The notes below the pieces were generated by a model. The model saw only the letters and a list, made by a program, of their open reading frames with translations. It ran no database searches and had not been told where the DNA came from. The translations under genes and the position numbers were made by a program. 64,000 nt of DNA from Rhodospirillaceae bacterium (lineage in GTDB: Bacteria; Pseudomonadota; Alphaproteobacteria; DSM-16000; Inquilinaceae), in the NCBI GenBank assembly GCA_020638575.1, contig JACKIH010000003.1, forward strand, positions 2,275,501 through 2,339,500, read 5' to 3'. Below, piece by piece: positions 18,445 to 27,018 of the stretch (within the stretch, counting starts at the first letter, position 1; each line of letters begins with the position of its first letter).

Positions 18445-20186
18445 CGACGCCCGCGGCGCCGGACCTGGTGCGCCTGGAGGCGGTGACCAAGCGCTTCGGC
18501 ACCGCCGCCCCGCCCGCGCTCGACGCGGTGTCCGGCCAGATTCGCGGCGGCGAGATCACCGGGCTGGTCGGCCCCGACGGGGCCGGCAAGACCACGCTGA
18601 TCCGCCTGATGACCGGGCTGATGCGGCCCGACGGCGGCAGCGTGCAGGTGCTGGGCTTCGACACCGGCCGGCAGGCTGCCCGCATCCACGGCGCCATCGG
18701 CTACATGCCCCAGCGCTTCGGCCTCTACGAAGACCTGTCGGTGGCGGAGAACCTGACGCTTTATGCCGACCTGCGCGGCCTGCCCAAGCCGGACCGCCCC
18801 GCCGTGTTCGACCAGCTTCTCACCTTCACCGACCTGAAGCGCTTCACCGCGCGGCTCGCCGGCCGGCTGTCCGGCGGCATGAAGCAGAAGCTGGGGCTCG
18901 CCTGCGCGCTGTTGCGCAAGCCGCGGCTGCTCTTGCTGGACGAGCCCAGCGTCGGCGTCGACCCCATCTCGCGGCGCGACCTCTGGGCCATGGTGGAGGA
19001 GCTGACCAGGGACGGCATCGGCGTCGTCTGGTCCACCGCCTATCTGGACGAAGCGGAAGCTTGCGACCGGGTGCTGCTGCTGAACCAGGGCAAGCTGCTG
19101 TTCGCAGGACTACCGGCGGACCTCACCGCCCGCGTTGCCGGCCGCGTCTTCAAGCTGGCCGGCGGCAGCGGGCAGCGCCGCCGGGTGCTGGCCGCAGCCC
19201 TGGAGCAGGACGGCGTGGTGGACGGCGTCGTCCAGGGCGAGGCGGTGCGGCTGGTGCTGGCCCCGGCGGAGGACGAAGCGGCACTCGCCGGCCGCATCGC
19301 CGGCGAGGGCCACCGCATCGCGCCGACGGAACCGCGCTTCGAGGACGCCTTCGTCGACCTGCTGGGCGGCGGCCCCGGCGGCCGTTCGGCCCTGGCGGAG
19401 TCGGCCACCCCCCTGCCCACGGACGACGGTGCACCGGTGATCGAGGCGCGCGGGCTCACCAAGCGCTTTGGCGATTTCACCGCGGCCGACGACATCACCT
19501 TTGCCATCCCGCGTGGCCAGATCTTCGGGCTGCTCGGCCCCAACGGCGCCGGCAAGTCCACCACCTTCAAGATGCTGTGCGGGCTTCTGAAACCCACGTC
19601 CGGCGAAGGCCGGGTGGCGGGGTTCGACCTGCGCCATGCCGGGGCCAAGGCGCGCAACCGGCTGGGCTACATGGCCCAGAAGTTCTCCCTCTACGGCGAT
19701 CTTTCCGTCGCCCAGAACCTCGCCTTCTTCGCCGGGGTCTACGGGCTCAGCCGGCGGCGGCGGCGCGAGCGCAGCCAGCTCATGGTGGAGATCTTCGACC
19801 TCGGCCCGCATCTCGGCATGTCCGCCAAGGACCTGCCGTTGGGGCTGAAGCAGCGCCTGGCGCTGGCCTGTGCGGTGCTGCACGAGCCGGAAGCCCTGTT
19901 CCTCGACGAGCCCACCTCCGGTGTCGACCCCATCACCCGGCGGGAGTTCTGGTCCCACATCAACGGGCTGGTGGAAAAGGGCGTTACCGTGCTGGTGACC
20001 ACCCATTTCATGGACGAGGCGGAATATTGCGACCGCATCTCGCTGATCTACCGCGGCCGCTCCGTGGCACTCGGTTCACCCGATGAGTTGAAGGCCGCGG
20101 TGGCCACCGCCGACGCCCCCGATCCCACCATGGAGGATGCCTTCGTGGCCCTGGTGCGCCGCTCGGAAGAGGCGGCGGCGGCATGA
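18441..20186 (+). CDS. ybhF: Fused double ATPase of ABC exporter (YbhF type)
   Basis: This 581-residue cytoplasmic protein contains two ABC domains in tandem. Domain 1 has GPDGAGKTT, LSGGMKQKLGLACALL and LLLLDEPSVGVDP. Domain 2 has GPNGAGKST and LFLDEPTSGVDP, but its signature motif is degenerate (LPLGLKQRLALACAV), as seen in YbhF relatives. A variable linker of about 60 residues joins them. It should energise the two YbhS/YbhR-like permeases, exporting drugs or cations (E. coli YbhFSR handles cefoperazone and Na+/Li+). The start ATG overlaps the ybhG stop. Confidence 0.92.
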   Translation: MTTPAAPDLVRLEAVTKRFGTAAPPALDAVSGQIRGGEITGLVGPDGAGKTTLIRLMTGLMRPDGGSVQVLGFDTGRQAARIHGAIGYMPQRFGLYEDLSVAENLTLYADLRGLPKPDRPAVFDQLLTFTDLKRFTARLAGRLSGGMKQKLGLACALLRKPRLLLLDEPSVGVDPISRRDLWAMVEELTRDGIGVVWSTAYLDEAEACDRVLLLNQGKLLFAGLPADLTARVAGRVFKLAGGSGQRRRVLAAALEQDGVVDGVVQGEAVRLVLAPAEDEAALAGRIAGEGHRIAPTEPRFEDAFVDLLGGGPGGRSALAESATPLPTDDGAPVIEARGLTKRFGDFTAADDITFAIPRGQIFGLLGPNGAGKSTTFKMLCGLLKPTSGEGRVAGFDLRHAGAKARNRLGYMAQKFSLYGDLSVAQNLAFFAGVYGLSRRRRRERSQLMVEIFDLGPHLGMSAKDLPLGLKQRLALACAVLHEPEALFLDEPTSGVDPITRREFWSHINGLVEKGVTVLVTTHFMDEAEYCDRISLIYRGRSVALGSPDELKAAVATADAPDPTMEDAFVALVRRSEEAAAA

Positions 20187-21349
20187 GCCCGGCCGCCCCC
20201 AGCCCGGCCGCCCCCAGCCCGGCCACCGGCCGCATGCGCCGCTTCGCCGCCCTGGTGGTGAAGGAAAGCACCCAGGTGGTGCGCGATCCGTCGTCGATCC
20301 TGATCGCCCTGGTGCTGCCGATGATCCTCTTGTTCCTGTTCGGCTACGGCGTTTCGCTGGATGCCACGCGGACGCGCATCGGCGTCGTGATGGAGGCGGC
20401 CACCCCGGTGATCCGCGACCTCGCCGCCAGCTTCCAGGCTTCGCGCTATTTCGAGGTGGAGCTGGGCCACGACCGCCGCCAGTTCGAGGACCGGCTGATC
20501 TTGGGGGAGGTGCGCGGCATCGTCGTCATCCCTGCCCAGTTCGCCGCCGAGGGAGCCGGCCGCGGCGCGCCGACCATCCAGGTGATCGTCGACGGCTCGG
20601 AACCCAACACGGCCAGCTTCGTGGAGAACTACGCCCAGGGCGTGGTGTCCCGCTGGGCGCAGATGCGCATGACGGACGTCACCGGCGGCCTCGCCGGCCA
20701 GCCCGCCATCGCCGTGGAGCAGCGCTTCTGGTTCAACCCGGAACTCGCCAGCCGCAATTTCCTGGTGCCCGGTTCCATCGCCATCGTGATGACGCTGGTG
20801 GGCACGCTGCTGACCGCCCTGGTGGTGGCGCGGGAATGGGAGCGCGGCACCATGGAGGCGATGATGGCCACGCCGGTAACGGCGGCCGAACTGCTGGCCG
20901 GCAAGATCCTGCCCTACTTCCTGCTCGGCCTCGCCTCCATGACCGTGTGCGTGCTGGCGGCGGTGTTCGTGTTCGCTGTGCCGTTCCGCGGCTCCGTCCT
21001 GGCGCTCTACGCCGTGTCGGCCTGCTTCCTGGTGCCGGCCCTGGGCCAGGGCCTGCTGATTTCCGCGGCCACCAAGAACCAGTTCCTTGCCTCCCAGCTC
21101 GCGCTGTTTTCCGGCTTCCTGCCGTCGTTCCTGCTGTCGGGCTTCCTGTTCGAGATCTCCTCGATGCCGGAGATCATCCAATACCTCACGCTCATCGTGC
21201 CGGCGCGCTACCTGATCCCGTGCCTGCAGAGCGTGTTCCTGGCCGGCGACATCTGGGCGATGTTCCTGCCGCACATGGCGGTGATGCTGCTGATCGGTGC
21301 GGTGCTGTTCGTGCTGGCGGCGCGCAACATGCGCAAGCGGATCGCCTGA
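20183..21349 (+). CDS. ybhS: ABC-2 type permease (YbhS type)
   Basis: This 388-residue protein has an N-terminal transmembrane helix (ILIALVLPMILLFLFGYGVS), a large extracytoplasmic domain (about residues 60-190) and five C-terminal helices with EWERGTMEAMMATPVTAAELLAGK, the typical ABC-2 coupling segment. The first 14 residues, SPAAPSPAAPSPATG after Met, come from a triplicated 15-base unit at 20186-20225, a recent microexpansion. The start overlaps the ybhF stop by 4 bases. It forms the transmembrane pore together with the next gene product. Confidence 0.9.
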   Translation: MSPAAPSPAAPSPATGRMRRFAALVVKESTQVVRDPSSILIALVLPMILLFLFGYGVSLDATRTRIGVVMEAATPVIRDLAASFQASRYFEVELGHDRRQFEDRLILGEVRGIVVIPAQFAAEGAGRGAPTIQVIVDGSEPNTASFVENYAQGVVSRWAQMRMTDVTGGLAGQPAIAVEQRFWFNPELASRNFLVPGSIAIVMTLVGTLLTALVVAREWERGTMEAMMATPVTAAELLAGKILPYFLLGLASMTVCVLAAVFVFAVPFRGSVLALYAVSACFLVPALGQGLLISAATKNQFLASQLALFSGFLPSFLLSGFLFEISSMPEIIQYLTLIVPARYLIPCLQSVFLAGDIWAMFLPHMAVMLLIGAVLFVLAARNMRKRIA

Positions 21350-21350
21350 G

Positions 21351-22460
21351 ATGTGGCGCACCCGCCTACGGGCCCTGATCGTCAAGGAACTGCTGGCGAT
21401 CCTGCGCGACCCGCGCGGCCGCCTGGTGCTGATCCTGCCGCCGATCATGCAGCTCGTGGTCTTCTCCTTCGCCGCGACGCTGGACGTGACCAACGTCGAC
21501 GTGCTGGTGCTGAACCGCGATGCCGGGCGCTGGGGGGTGGAGCTGATCCACCGCATCGACGGCGCCCCCACCTTCGCCACCGTGGCGACGGTGGACAGCC
21601 CGGAGGACCTGCAAGCCGGCATCGACCGCCAGGACGCCATCGCCGCCATCCAGATCGGCCCGGAGTTTTCCCGGGATATCGCCGCCGGCCGGCCGGCCGA
21701 GGTGCAGGTGATCCTGGACGGCCGCCGCTCCAACGCCGCCCAGATCGTCGCCGGCTACCTCAGCCGCATCGTCGATACCCTGGCGCGCGAGGTGGCGCCG
21801 GCCAACCCCAACATCCCCGACCTCCAGGTGGTGCCGCGCACCTGGTTCAACCCCAACCGCATCTACCAGTGGTTCATGGTGCCCAACCTGGTGGCCGCCA
21901 TCGCCATGCTGGTGGGGCTGGTGGTGACCGGGCTGTCGATCGCGCGGGAACGCGAGCTGGGGACCTTCGACCAGCTCATGGTCTCGCCGCTCAGGACGCA
22001 CGAGATCCTCATCGGCAAGGTGATCCCGCCGATGATGATCGGCACCGTGCACATCACCGTCTACATCCTGGCCGCCGTGTTCGTGTTCGGGGTGCCGCTC
22101 AGGGGATCGCTGGTCCTGCTTTATGGCAGTGCGATCTTCTACCTCCTGGCGGTGATCGGCGTCGGGCTGTTCGTTTCCGCCCTGTCGGCCACCCAGCAGC
22201 AGGCGATCCTCGGCGCCTTCCTGTTCATGGTGCCGGCCATGCTGCTGTCGGGCCTGGCCACCCCCATCGACAACATGCCGCAGTGGCTGCAGCCGATCAC
22301 GCTGATCAACCCGCTGCGCTACTTCCTGGAAATCGTCTGGGGCGTGTTCCTGAAGGACCTGCCGCCCGAAGAGATCCTGGCCGACACCATACCATTGGCG
22401 CTGATCGCCGTGGCGACGCTGGGCACGGCCTCGTGGCTGTTCCGCCGCCGCATGGAGTAG
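21351..22460 (+). CDS. ybhR: ABC-2 type permease (YbhR type)
   Basis: This 369-residue protein begins with its ATG one base after the previous stop. The plan is the same as its neighbour: a first helix (VLILPPIMQLVVFSFAATL), an extracytoplasmic domain, and C-terminal helices around ARERELGTFDQLMVSPLRTHEILIGK and GLATPIDNMPQWLQPI. The two permeases are paralogues, as in E. coli YbhS/YbhR. It is the last gene of the operon; two strong hairpins follow. Confidence 0.9.
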   Translation: MWRTRLRALIVKELLAILRDPRGRLVLILPPIMQLVVFSFAATLDVTNVDVLVLNRDAGRWGVELIHRIDGAPTFATVATVDSPEDLQAGIDRQDAIAAIQIGPEFSRDIAAGRPAEVQVILDGRRSNAAQIVAGYLSRIVDTLAREVAPANPNIPDLQVVPRTWFNPNRIYQWFMVPNLVAAIAMLVGLVVTGLSIARERELGTFDQLMVSPLRTHEILIGKVIPPMMIGTVHITVYILAAVFVFGVPLRGSLVLLYGSAIFYLLAVIGVGLFVSALSATQQQAILGAFLFMVPAMLLSGLATPIDNMPQWLQPITLINPLRYFLEIVWGVFLKDLPPEEILADTIPLALIAVATLGTASWLFRRRME

Positions 22461-22487
22461 GGAGGGGTGCCCTTCTTCTATCGGCTT

Positions 22488-22534
22488 GCGCCGGCCGTTG
22501 GACCGGGAAGCCCCCGGCCCAACGGCCGGCGCAG
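22488..22534. terminator. Long GC hairpin between convergent operons
   Basis: TGCGCCGGCCGTTGG (22488-22502) pairs perfectly with CCAACGGCCGGCGCA (22520-22534), extended inside by CCGGG/CCCGG. There is no U-run, but its place between the convergent ybhR and tctC-like genes suggests transcript ending or mRNA 3'-end protection. Confidence 0.5.
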
Positions 22535-22544
22535 AGTGCAGCAC

Positions 22545-22593
22545 CGCAAGCACGGCCCGCCGGGGGAAACCCGAACGGGCCGTGCTGTGCGGT
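22545..22593. terminator. Second hairpin between convergent operons
   Basis: GCACGGCCCG (22551-22560) pairs with CGGGCCGTGC (22577-22586), flanked by a further CCGCA/TGCGG pair. It probably serves the minus-strand operon, whose last gene ends at 22659. Confidence 0.45.
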
Positions 22594-22658
22594 CGCCGGA
22601 AGGAAGACCCCACCGTGCCGTCAAGCCGTCACGACGCCACGGTCGTCACGTCCGCGGC

Positions 22659-23615
22659 CTACTCCGACAGGTCGATATTGGCCAGCAGGTCGGCGAAGAA
22701 GGCGTCTTCCGCGGCCAGGATCTCCGCCAGCTCGTCGGCCGGCGCGTAATCGATCTCCGTCAGCGTGGTTTGTCCGTACGCCTGGAAGGTCTCGGCGTTC
22801 ACCGCCACCGCGAAGGCGTCCGACAGGGCCTGGATAACCTCCTCGGGCGTGCCGGCCGGCGCCCACACTGCGATGTTGGGCGGCAGGGCGAGGTCGATGC
22901 CCACCTCGCGCAAGGTTGGCAGGTCCGGGGCGACGGAGGCCCGCTCCTCGCTCAACTGGGCGAGCGGCACCAGGTTGCCGCCGTCCGCCTGGGGCATGAT
23001 CGCCGACGCGTAGCCCAGCACCAGGTCCACGTCGCCGGCCACCGCCGCGGCGATCGCCGGGGTCACGCCGCCGAAGGGGATGTGGAACAGCTCGATCCCG
23101 GCCGCCCGCGCGATGGCTTCCGCCGCGATATGGGTGGCCCCGCCGGTGCCGGCACTGCCGTAGCTCACCTCGCCCGGATGGGCCGTGGCGTACTCCACCA
23201 TGCCTTCGATGGTGTCGAAGGGCGCACCGGTGCGCGCGGCGATGACGTTGGGGCCGACGGCGACGCGGGCCACCGGCACCAGGTCGTCGAAGCCGTAGGG
23301 CAGCTCGCGCTGGTGCGGCGCCACCGTCTGCACCGAGCTGACGGCGAACAGCAGGGTGTAGCCGTCGGGATCGGCGCTGGCGACCGACGCGGCGCCCACC
23401 GTGCCGCCGGCACCCGGCCGGCTTTCCACCACCACCGGCTGGCCCAACTCCTCAGACAGGCCCTCCGACAAGGTGCGGGCGAGCGTGTCGGTGGCGCCGG
23501 GCGAGTAGGGCACCACGATGGTGATGGCACGGTCGGGATAGTCCTGGGCACCGGCCGACGCCGCCCCGAGGGCCAGCGCCGTGCCGATCATCAGTGCGGT
23601 GAACTTGCGAGTCAT
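22659..23615 (-). CDS. Tripartite tricarboxylate transporter substrate-binding protein (TctC/Bug family)
   Basis: The protein is 318 residues from ATG 23615, which gives a signal peptide (MTRKFTALMIGTALALGAAS, cleavage near AGA/Q). The mature chain follows the Bug pattern: YPDRAITIVVPYSPGATDTLART, SRPGAGGTVGAASVA, GTGGATHIAAEA and IAVWAPAGTPEEVI. It is the periplasmic binding subunit of a TTT system for organic acids. The matching membrane subunits tctB and tctA lie in the divergent operon at 32.6-34.6 kb, so the transporter genes are split between the two arms of the locus. Confidence 0.92.
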   Translation of the reverse strand: MTRKFTALMIGTALALGAASAGAQDYPDRAITIVVPYSPGATDTLARTLSEGLSEELGQPVVVESRPGAGGTVGAASVASADPDGYTLLFAVSSVQTVAPHQRELPYGFDDLVPVARVAVGPNVIAARTGAPFDTIEGMVEYATAHPGEVSYGSAGTGGATHIAAEAIARAAGIELFHIPFGGVTPAIAAAVAGDVDLVLGYASAIMPQADGGNLVPLAQLSEERASVAPDLPTLREVGIDLALPPNIAVWAPAGTPEEVIQALSDAFAVAVNAETFQAYGQTTLTEIDYAPADELAEILAAEDAFFADLLANIDLSE

Positions 23616-23677
23616 CGTACCTCTCCTGATCGGGTTGGGAGTTTCGGGTCCTTCGTCATGCCGCCCTCCCGCGGCCG

Positions 23678-25081
23678 TCACGCGGCGGCCGACAGGCGGT
23701 CGCGTACCGCGGCGGTGCCGGCGATGTGGCCGAGCCCCAGGGCACCCAGCAGGCCGTTGCCCGAAGCGTAGCCGCGGCTGCCGGAAAGCCCGCTGATGCC
23801 GACGGCGGCCCCGCCGCCGGCATAGAGGCCGGCAATCGGCTCGCCCCCGGCGGTGAGCACGCGGGCCTCGCGGTCGACCATCAGGCCGCCCTGGGTGTGC
23901 AACACGGCGGGGGCGATGCGGGTGGCGCGCAAATGGGTGTGCGAGAGGCCGCCACCCCAGGCGGTGCGTCCGAACGGGCAGGCCAACGTGCCATCGGCAG
24001 CGAGGGCTGTTTCCGCCAGGGTGTCGGCCAGCAGGTCGGGATCGGCGCCGATCCTGGCGGCCAGCGCTTCGGCGCTGTCTCCCGCGGCAAAGCCGCCGAG
24101 GGCGCCGAGTTCGGCGAAATCGGGCTGGCCGGCGCCCACCATCTCGGCGATGCGGTCGTCGTAGATCACGAAGAAGGGGCCGGTGCGGGCCAGCTCCTCA
24201 TCGGCGAAGGCGGAGTAGCCGAGCGTCTCGTCGCCAAAGCGGGTGCCGGTGGCGTCCACCACGATCCCGCCCTTCTCCACCACCGTCCAGGTGACCAGCG
24301 TGCCGTGGGGATCGGCGAAGGAGGCGTGGGCCTGGTAGGCACCGAGATTGCCGAAGCCGGCGCCGAGGGCAGCACCCCAGCGCAACGCTTCGCCCTGGCT
24401 GCCGGGTGCGCCGGCATAGGGAGCGGCGGCGGCCACCGGGCAGTGGGCGGCCAGCAGGTCGGGGGCCGCGGCAAAGCCGTTGACCGCCAGCACCACGGCG
24501 GCGGCGGCGATGCGCGCGGTCTCGCCATGGGCGGTTTCGGTGACCGCACCCACCACGCGGCCACCCTCCACCAGCAGTTCGCGTGCCGGGTTGCCGAAGG
24601 CCACCGGGATGCCACGCGCGTCTGCCGCCTTCAGCAGGCCCGCCATCAGGGTTTCGCCGCGGCGGTCGGGCGGGGCGTGCAGCCGGTGCACGCTGTGGCC
24701 CACATGCTTATAGGTGTCGATCAGCGTCAGCTCGATGCCGGCGCGATCGACCAGCCACTCCACCAGCCGGGCGGAGTGGCCGGCCAGGCGTTCGGTGAGG
24801 TGCAGGGCCTCGTGCGGGCCGGTCACCGCCGCCAGATCGGCCATGTAGAGGTCCGGAGAGTCGACGATGCCGGCGGCGCGCTGGAAGCGGGTGCCGGCGC
24901 CGGGAATGGAGCCGCTGGACAAGACCGTGTTGCCCATGGGCCGGTCCTGCTTTTCCACCACCGCGACCTCGGCCCCCAGGTCGTTGGCGGCCAAGGCCGC
25001 GACGAGCCCGCAGCCGCCGGCGCCGATCACCAGCACGTCCACCACGGCGTCGTGGGAGGATGCGGCAGCGCCCGGCATCAT
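23678..25081 (-). CDS. FAD-dependent fumarate reductase/dehydrogenase-like flavoprotein
   Basis: This protein of about 467 residues has an N-terminal FAD-binding motif DVLVIGAGGCGLVAALAANDLG, then VVEKQDRPMGNTVLSSG and a C-terminal GLYAGGGAAVGISGLSGSRGYASGNGLLGALGLG closing motif (read in parts) typical of the succinate dehydrogenase/fumarate reductase flavoprotein family. Relatives include tricarballylate dehydrogenase and ketosteroid dehydrogenases. The start overlaps the stop of the lyase gene (ATGATG, either ATG possible). Within this locus it could desaturate or reduce a carboxylate intermediate; the substrate is inferred only. Confidence 0.85.
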   Translation of the reverse strand: MMPGAAASSHDAVVDVLVIGAGGCGLVAALAANDLGAEVAVVEKQDRPMGNTVLSSGSIPGAGTRFQRAAGIVDSPDLYMADLAAVTGPHEALHLTERLAGHSARLVEWLVDRAGIELTLIDTYKHVGHSVHRLHAPPDRRGETLMAGLLKAADARGIPVAFGNPARELLVEGGRVVGAVTETAHGETARIAAAAVVLAVNGFAAAPDLLAAHCPVAAAAPYAGAPGSQGEALRWGAALGAGFGNLGAYQAHASFADPHGTLVTWTVVEKGGIVVDATGTRFGDETLGYSAFADEELARTGPFFVIYDDRIAEMVGAGQPDFAELGALGGFAAGDSAEALAARIGADPDLLADTLAETALAADGTLACPFGRTAWGGGLSHTHLRATRIAPAVLHTQGGLMVDREARVLTAGGEPIAGLYAGGGAAVGISGLSGSRGYASGNGLLGALGLGHIAGTAAVRDRLSAAA

Positions 25082-26025
25082 GCCCCCCCGCCGCCGTGCG
25101 GGCTGTATTTCTGGGCAAAGGCTTCGGTGGTCAGCAGGCGCTTTTCCAACGCCCGCGCCTCGGCGTAGCCCATCAGGTCCATGATGTCGTCGATGCTGGC
25201 CAGGAGGTCCGGCCGGTCGATGGGCTCGCCGGTTTCGATCACGCCGCGCATCAGCTCCAGCGCCGTCGCCATGGCCTTGATGGCGGCGGCAGGCAGCATG
25301 CGCGGCAGGCTGACGCGGCGCACGCCCAGTTGGCGCAGGCGCGGCAGGGCGATCAGCGGCGTCGTCGGGCGCGAGCGGATGCCGAAGCCCATGTTGACGG
25401 ACACCGGCACGCCGGCCGCTTCGACGATGCGGGCGATGTCGTCCTCGGTCTTCACCGCATCGGGGAAGATCACGTCGGCCCCGGCGGCCACATAGGCGGC
25501 GATGCGGCTGCACGCCCCCGCGATCCCTTCCATCGCCAGGGCATCGGTGCGCGCGACGATGACGAAATCGTCGTCGCGGCGGGCCAGGCACGCCGCTTCG
25601 ATCTTCTTCACCATCTCCGCAGCCGGCACCACCTCTTTGCCCGGCATGTGGCCGCAGCGCTTGGGGCTGACCTGGTCTTCGATGTTGATGCCGACGGCCC
25701 CGGCATCTTCGAACTCGCGCACCGTGTGGTGGACGTTGACCGGGTTGCCGTAGCCGGTATCGGCATCGCAGGTGACGGGGATGGAGACCGCGCGGACGAT
25801 GTTGCGGCACTGGTCCACGTTTTCCGCCAGGCCCATCACCCCCATATCGGCGATGCCCAGGCGCGAGTTGGAGATGGCGGCCCCGCTGGTCGCCGCCGTC
25901 TTGAAGCCGGCCGCCTCCACCAGGCGGGCGCTGTAGCCGTCGTAGACGCCGGGGGAGACGACCAGGTCGTCGCCGGCCAGGAGCGCGCGGTAGGCCCGCG
26001 CTTTCGTTTCAACCATCTGCAGCAT
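25078..26025 (-). CDS. Isocitrate lyase/PEP mutase family C-C lyase
   Basis: This 315-residue protein is a TIM-barrel enzyme of the isocitrate lyase/PEP mutase superfamily. It shows SPGVYDGYSARLVEAAGFKT, the metal-binding DADTGYGNPVNV, and the lyase loop QVSPKRCGHMPGKEVV with the catalytic cysteine of K-R-C-G-H. That KxCGH loop separates true 2-hydroxy-carboxylate lyases (methylisocitrate, 2,3-dimethylmalate) from the phosphonate branch. Expected reaction: retro-aldol/Claisen cleavage of a substituted malate to pyruvate or glyoxylate plus an acid. The ATG overlaps the GntR gene by 17 bases. Confidence 0.88.
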   Translation of the reverse strand: MLQMVETKARAYRALLAGDDLVVSPGVYDGYSARLVEAAGFKTAATSGAAISNSRLGIADMGVMGLAENVDQCRNIVRAVSIPVTCDADTGYGNPVNVHHTVREFEDAGAVGINIEDQVSPKRCGHMPGKEVVPAAEMVKKIEAACLARRDDDFVIVARTDALAMEGIAGACSRIAAYVAAGADVIFPDAVKTEDDIARIVEAAGVPVSVNMGFGIRSRPTTPLIALPRLRQLGVRRVSLPRMLPAAAIKAMATALELMRGVIETGEPIDRPDLLASIDDIMDLMGYAEARALEKRLLTTEAFAQKYSPHGGGGA

Positions 26026-26719
26026 CGAGGCTCCGGTGCCGGCGGCCTGCACCCGGCCGGCCGGATGCGGTGGCGGGTTCCCCGTCGGCCCCGGCAGCTT
26101 CCAGCCGGGCCGACAGGTGGGCGGCCGCCCGCTTGATGTGCGAGCGCATGAGGGATTCCGCCAGATCTTCGTCGCGCATCTGCAGCGCCCGCAGGATCTG
26201 CCAGTGCTCGTGATAGGCATCGGTGCGGCGGTTGCCCTCGTCGCCCGAGCGGCGGCGGTAGAGGCGGAACAGGTGGTAGAGGTCGCCGCACAGGGCATCG
26301 ATGATGCGGGTGTTGCCGCTGGCCATGGCGAGGCGCGCGTGCAGGTCGAAGGCGGGCCGCGCGTTTTTGCGGCTGCGCGCGGCTTCCAGGTCCTCGAACA
26401 GCTTGTCCAGCTCACGCTCGCTGATGCGGCGGGCGGCCAGGCGCGCGGCATAGCCTTCGATGGCCTCGCGCATCTCGAACAGCTCGATCATCTCGCGCGG
26501 CGACAGGGTGACGACGCGGGCGCGCATATAAGGTTCGCGGGTGACGAGCTGGATGCCCTGGAGGCGGCGCACCGCCTCGCGCACCGGGCCGCGGCTGACG
26601 CCGAATTCCTGCGCCAGGCTGGTTTCGTTGATGATCTCGCCGGGTGCCAGTTCGCAGGCATCGATCTTCGCGAGCATGCGCTGAAAGACGTCCTCGCCGA
26701 GGGAAACTGCCTTGTCCAT
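26009..26719 (-). CDS. GntR family (FCD) transcriptional regulator
   Basis: This 236-residue protein is read from ATG 26719 (MDKAVSLGEDVFQRML). The winged helix part reads SLAQEFGVSRGPVREAVRRLQGIQLV, the standard GntR recognition region, followed by an all-helical FCD ligand domain with metal-binding-type residues (FDLHARLAMASGN, YHEHWQILRAL). It is first in the leftward operon and faces the divergent rightward catabolic operon across about 300 bases, so it likely controls both. The ligand is presumably the imported acid or an intermediate. Confidence 0.9.
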   Translation of the reverse strand: MDKAVSLGEDVFQRMLAKIDACELAPGEIINETSLAQEFGVSRGPVREAVRRLQGIQLVTREPYMRARVVTLSPREMIELFEMREAIEGYAARLAARRISERELDKLFEDLEAARSRKNARPAFDLHARLAMASGNTRIIDALCGDLYHLFRLYRRRSGDEGNRRTDAYHEHWQILRALQMRDEDLAESLMRSHIKRAAAHLSARLEAAGADGEPATASGRPGAGRRHRSLDAADG

Positions 26720-26737
26720 GCCGCCTCGATGCCTCGC

Positions 26738-26780
26738 CAAACCGTCAACACTTTTGGTTTGATGGGGCAAGGTGTCAACG
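26738..26780. promoter_or_regulatory. Putative GntR operator region
   Basis: An inverted repeat CAAACC (26738-26743)...GGTTTG (26756-26761) encloses CGTCAACA, and a second TGTCAACG lies at 26773-26780. A third, inverted, GTTGACA is at 26934-26940, nearer the rightward operon. Three TGTCAAC-like words in one divergent promoter region fit cooperative control by the adjacent GntR protein. The rest of 26720-27018 shows no gene. Confidence 0.4.
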
Positions 26781-27018
26781 GTTTTTGCAGACCGCGGTAG
26801 GATGGGTGTTGTCGGTCGCGTGCGTCTGTGCGGAATTATCTTTATTTATCAGTGCATAGCCTTCATTTCCATAACATCTATCTCAGACGCTCGCTGCCGG
26901 TTGCCGGCCAAGAGAGATCTCCGGTTCAAAAGAGTTGACAGTTTTGCCGCCACCTAGACACACTGGGGAGTGGGCTTCAGAACGGCCCCATGCGTTGGCA
27001 TTCGGAGGACGGCGTGAC

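Noticed and set aside
20048..21733. 561-codon minus-strand frame opposite ybhS and ybhR
   Set aside because: Shadow of the permease genes, no recognisable motif.
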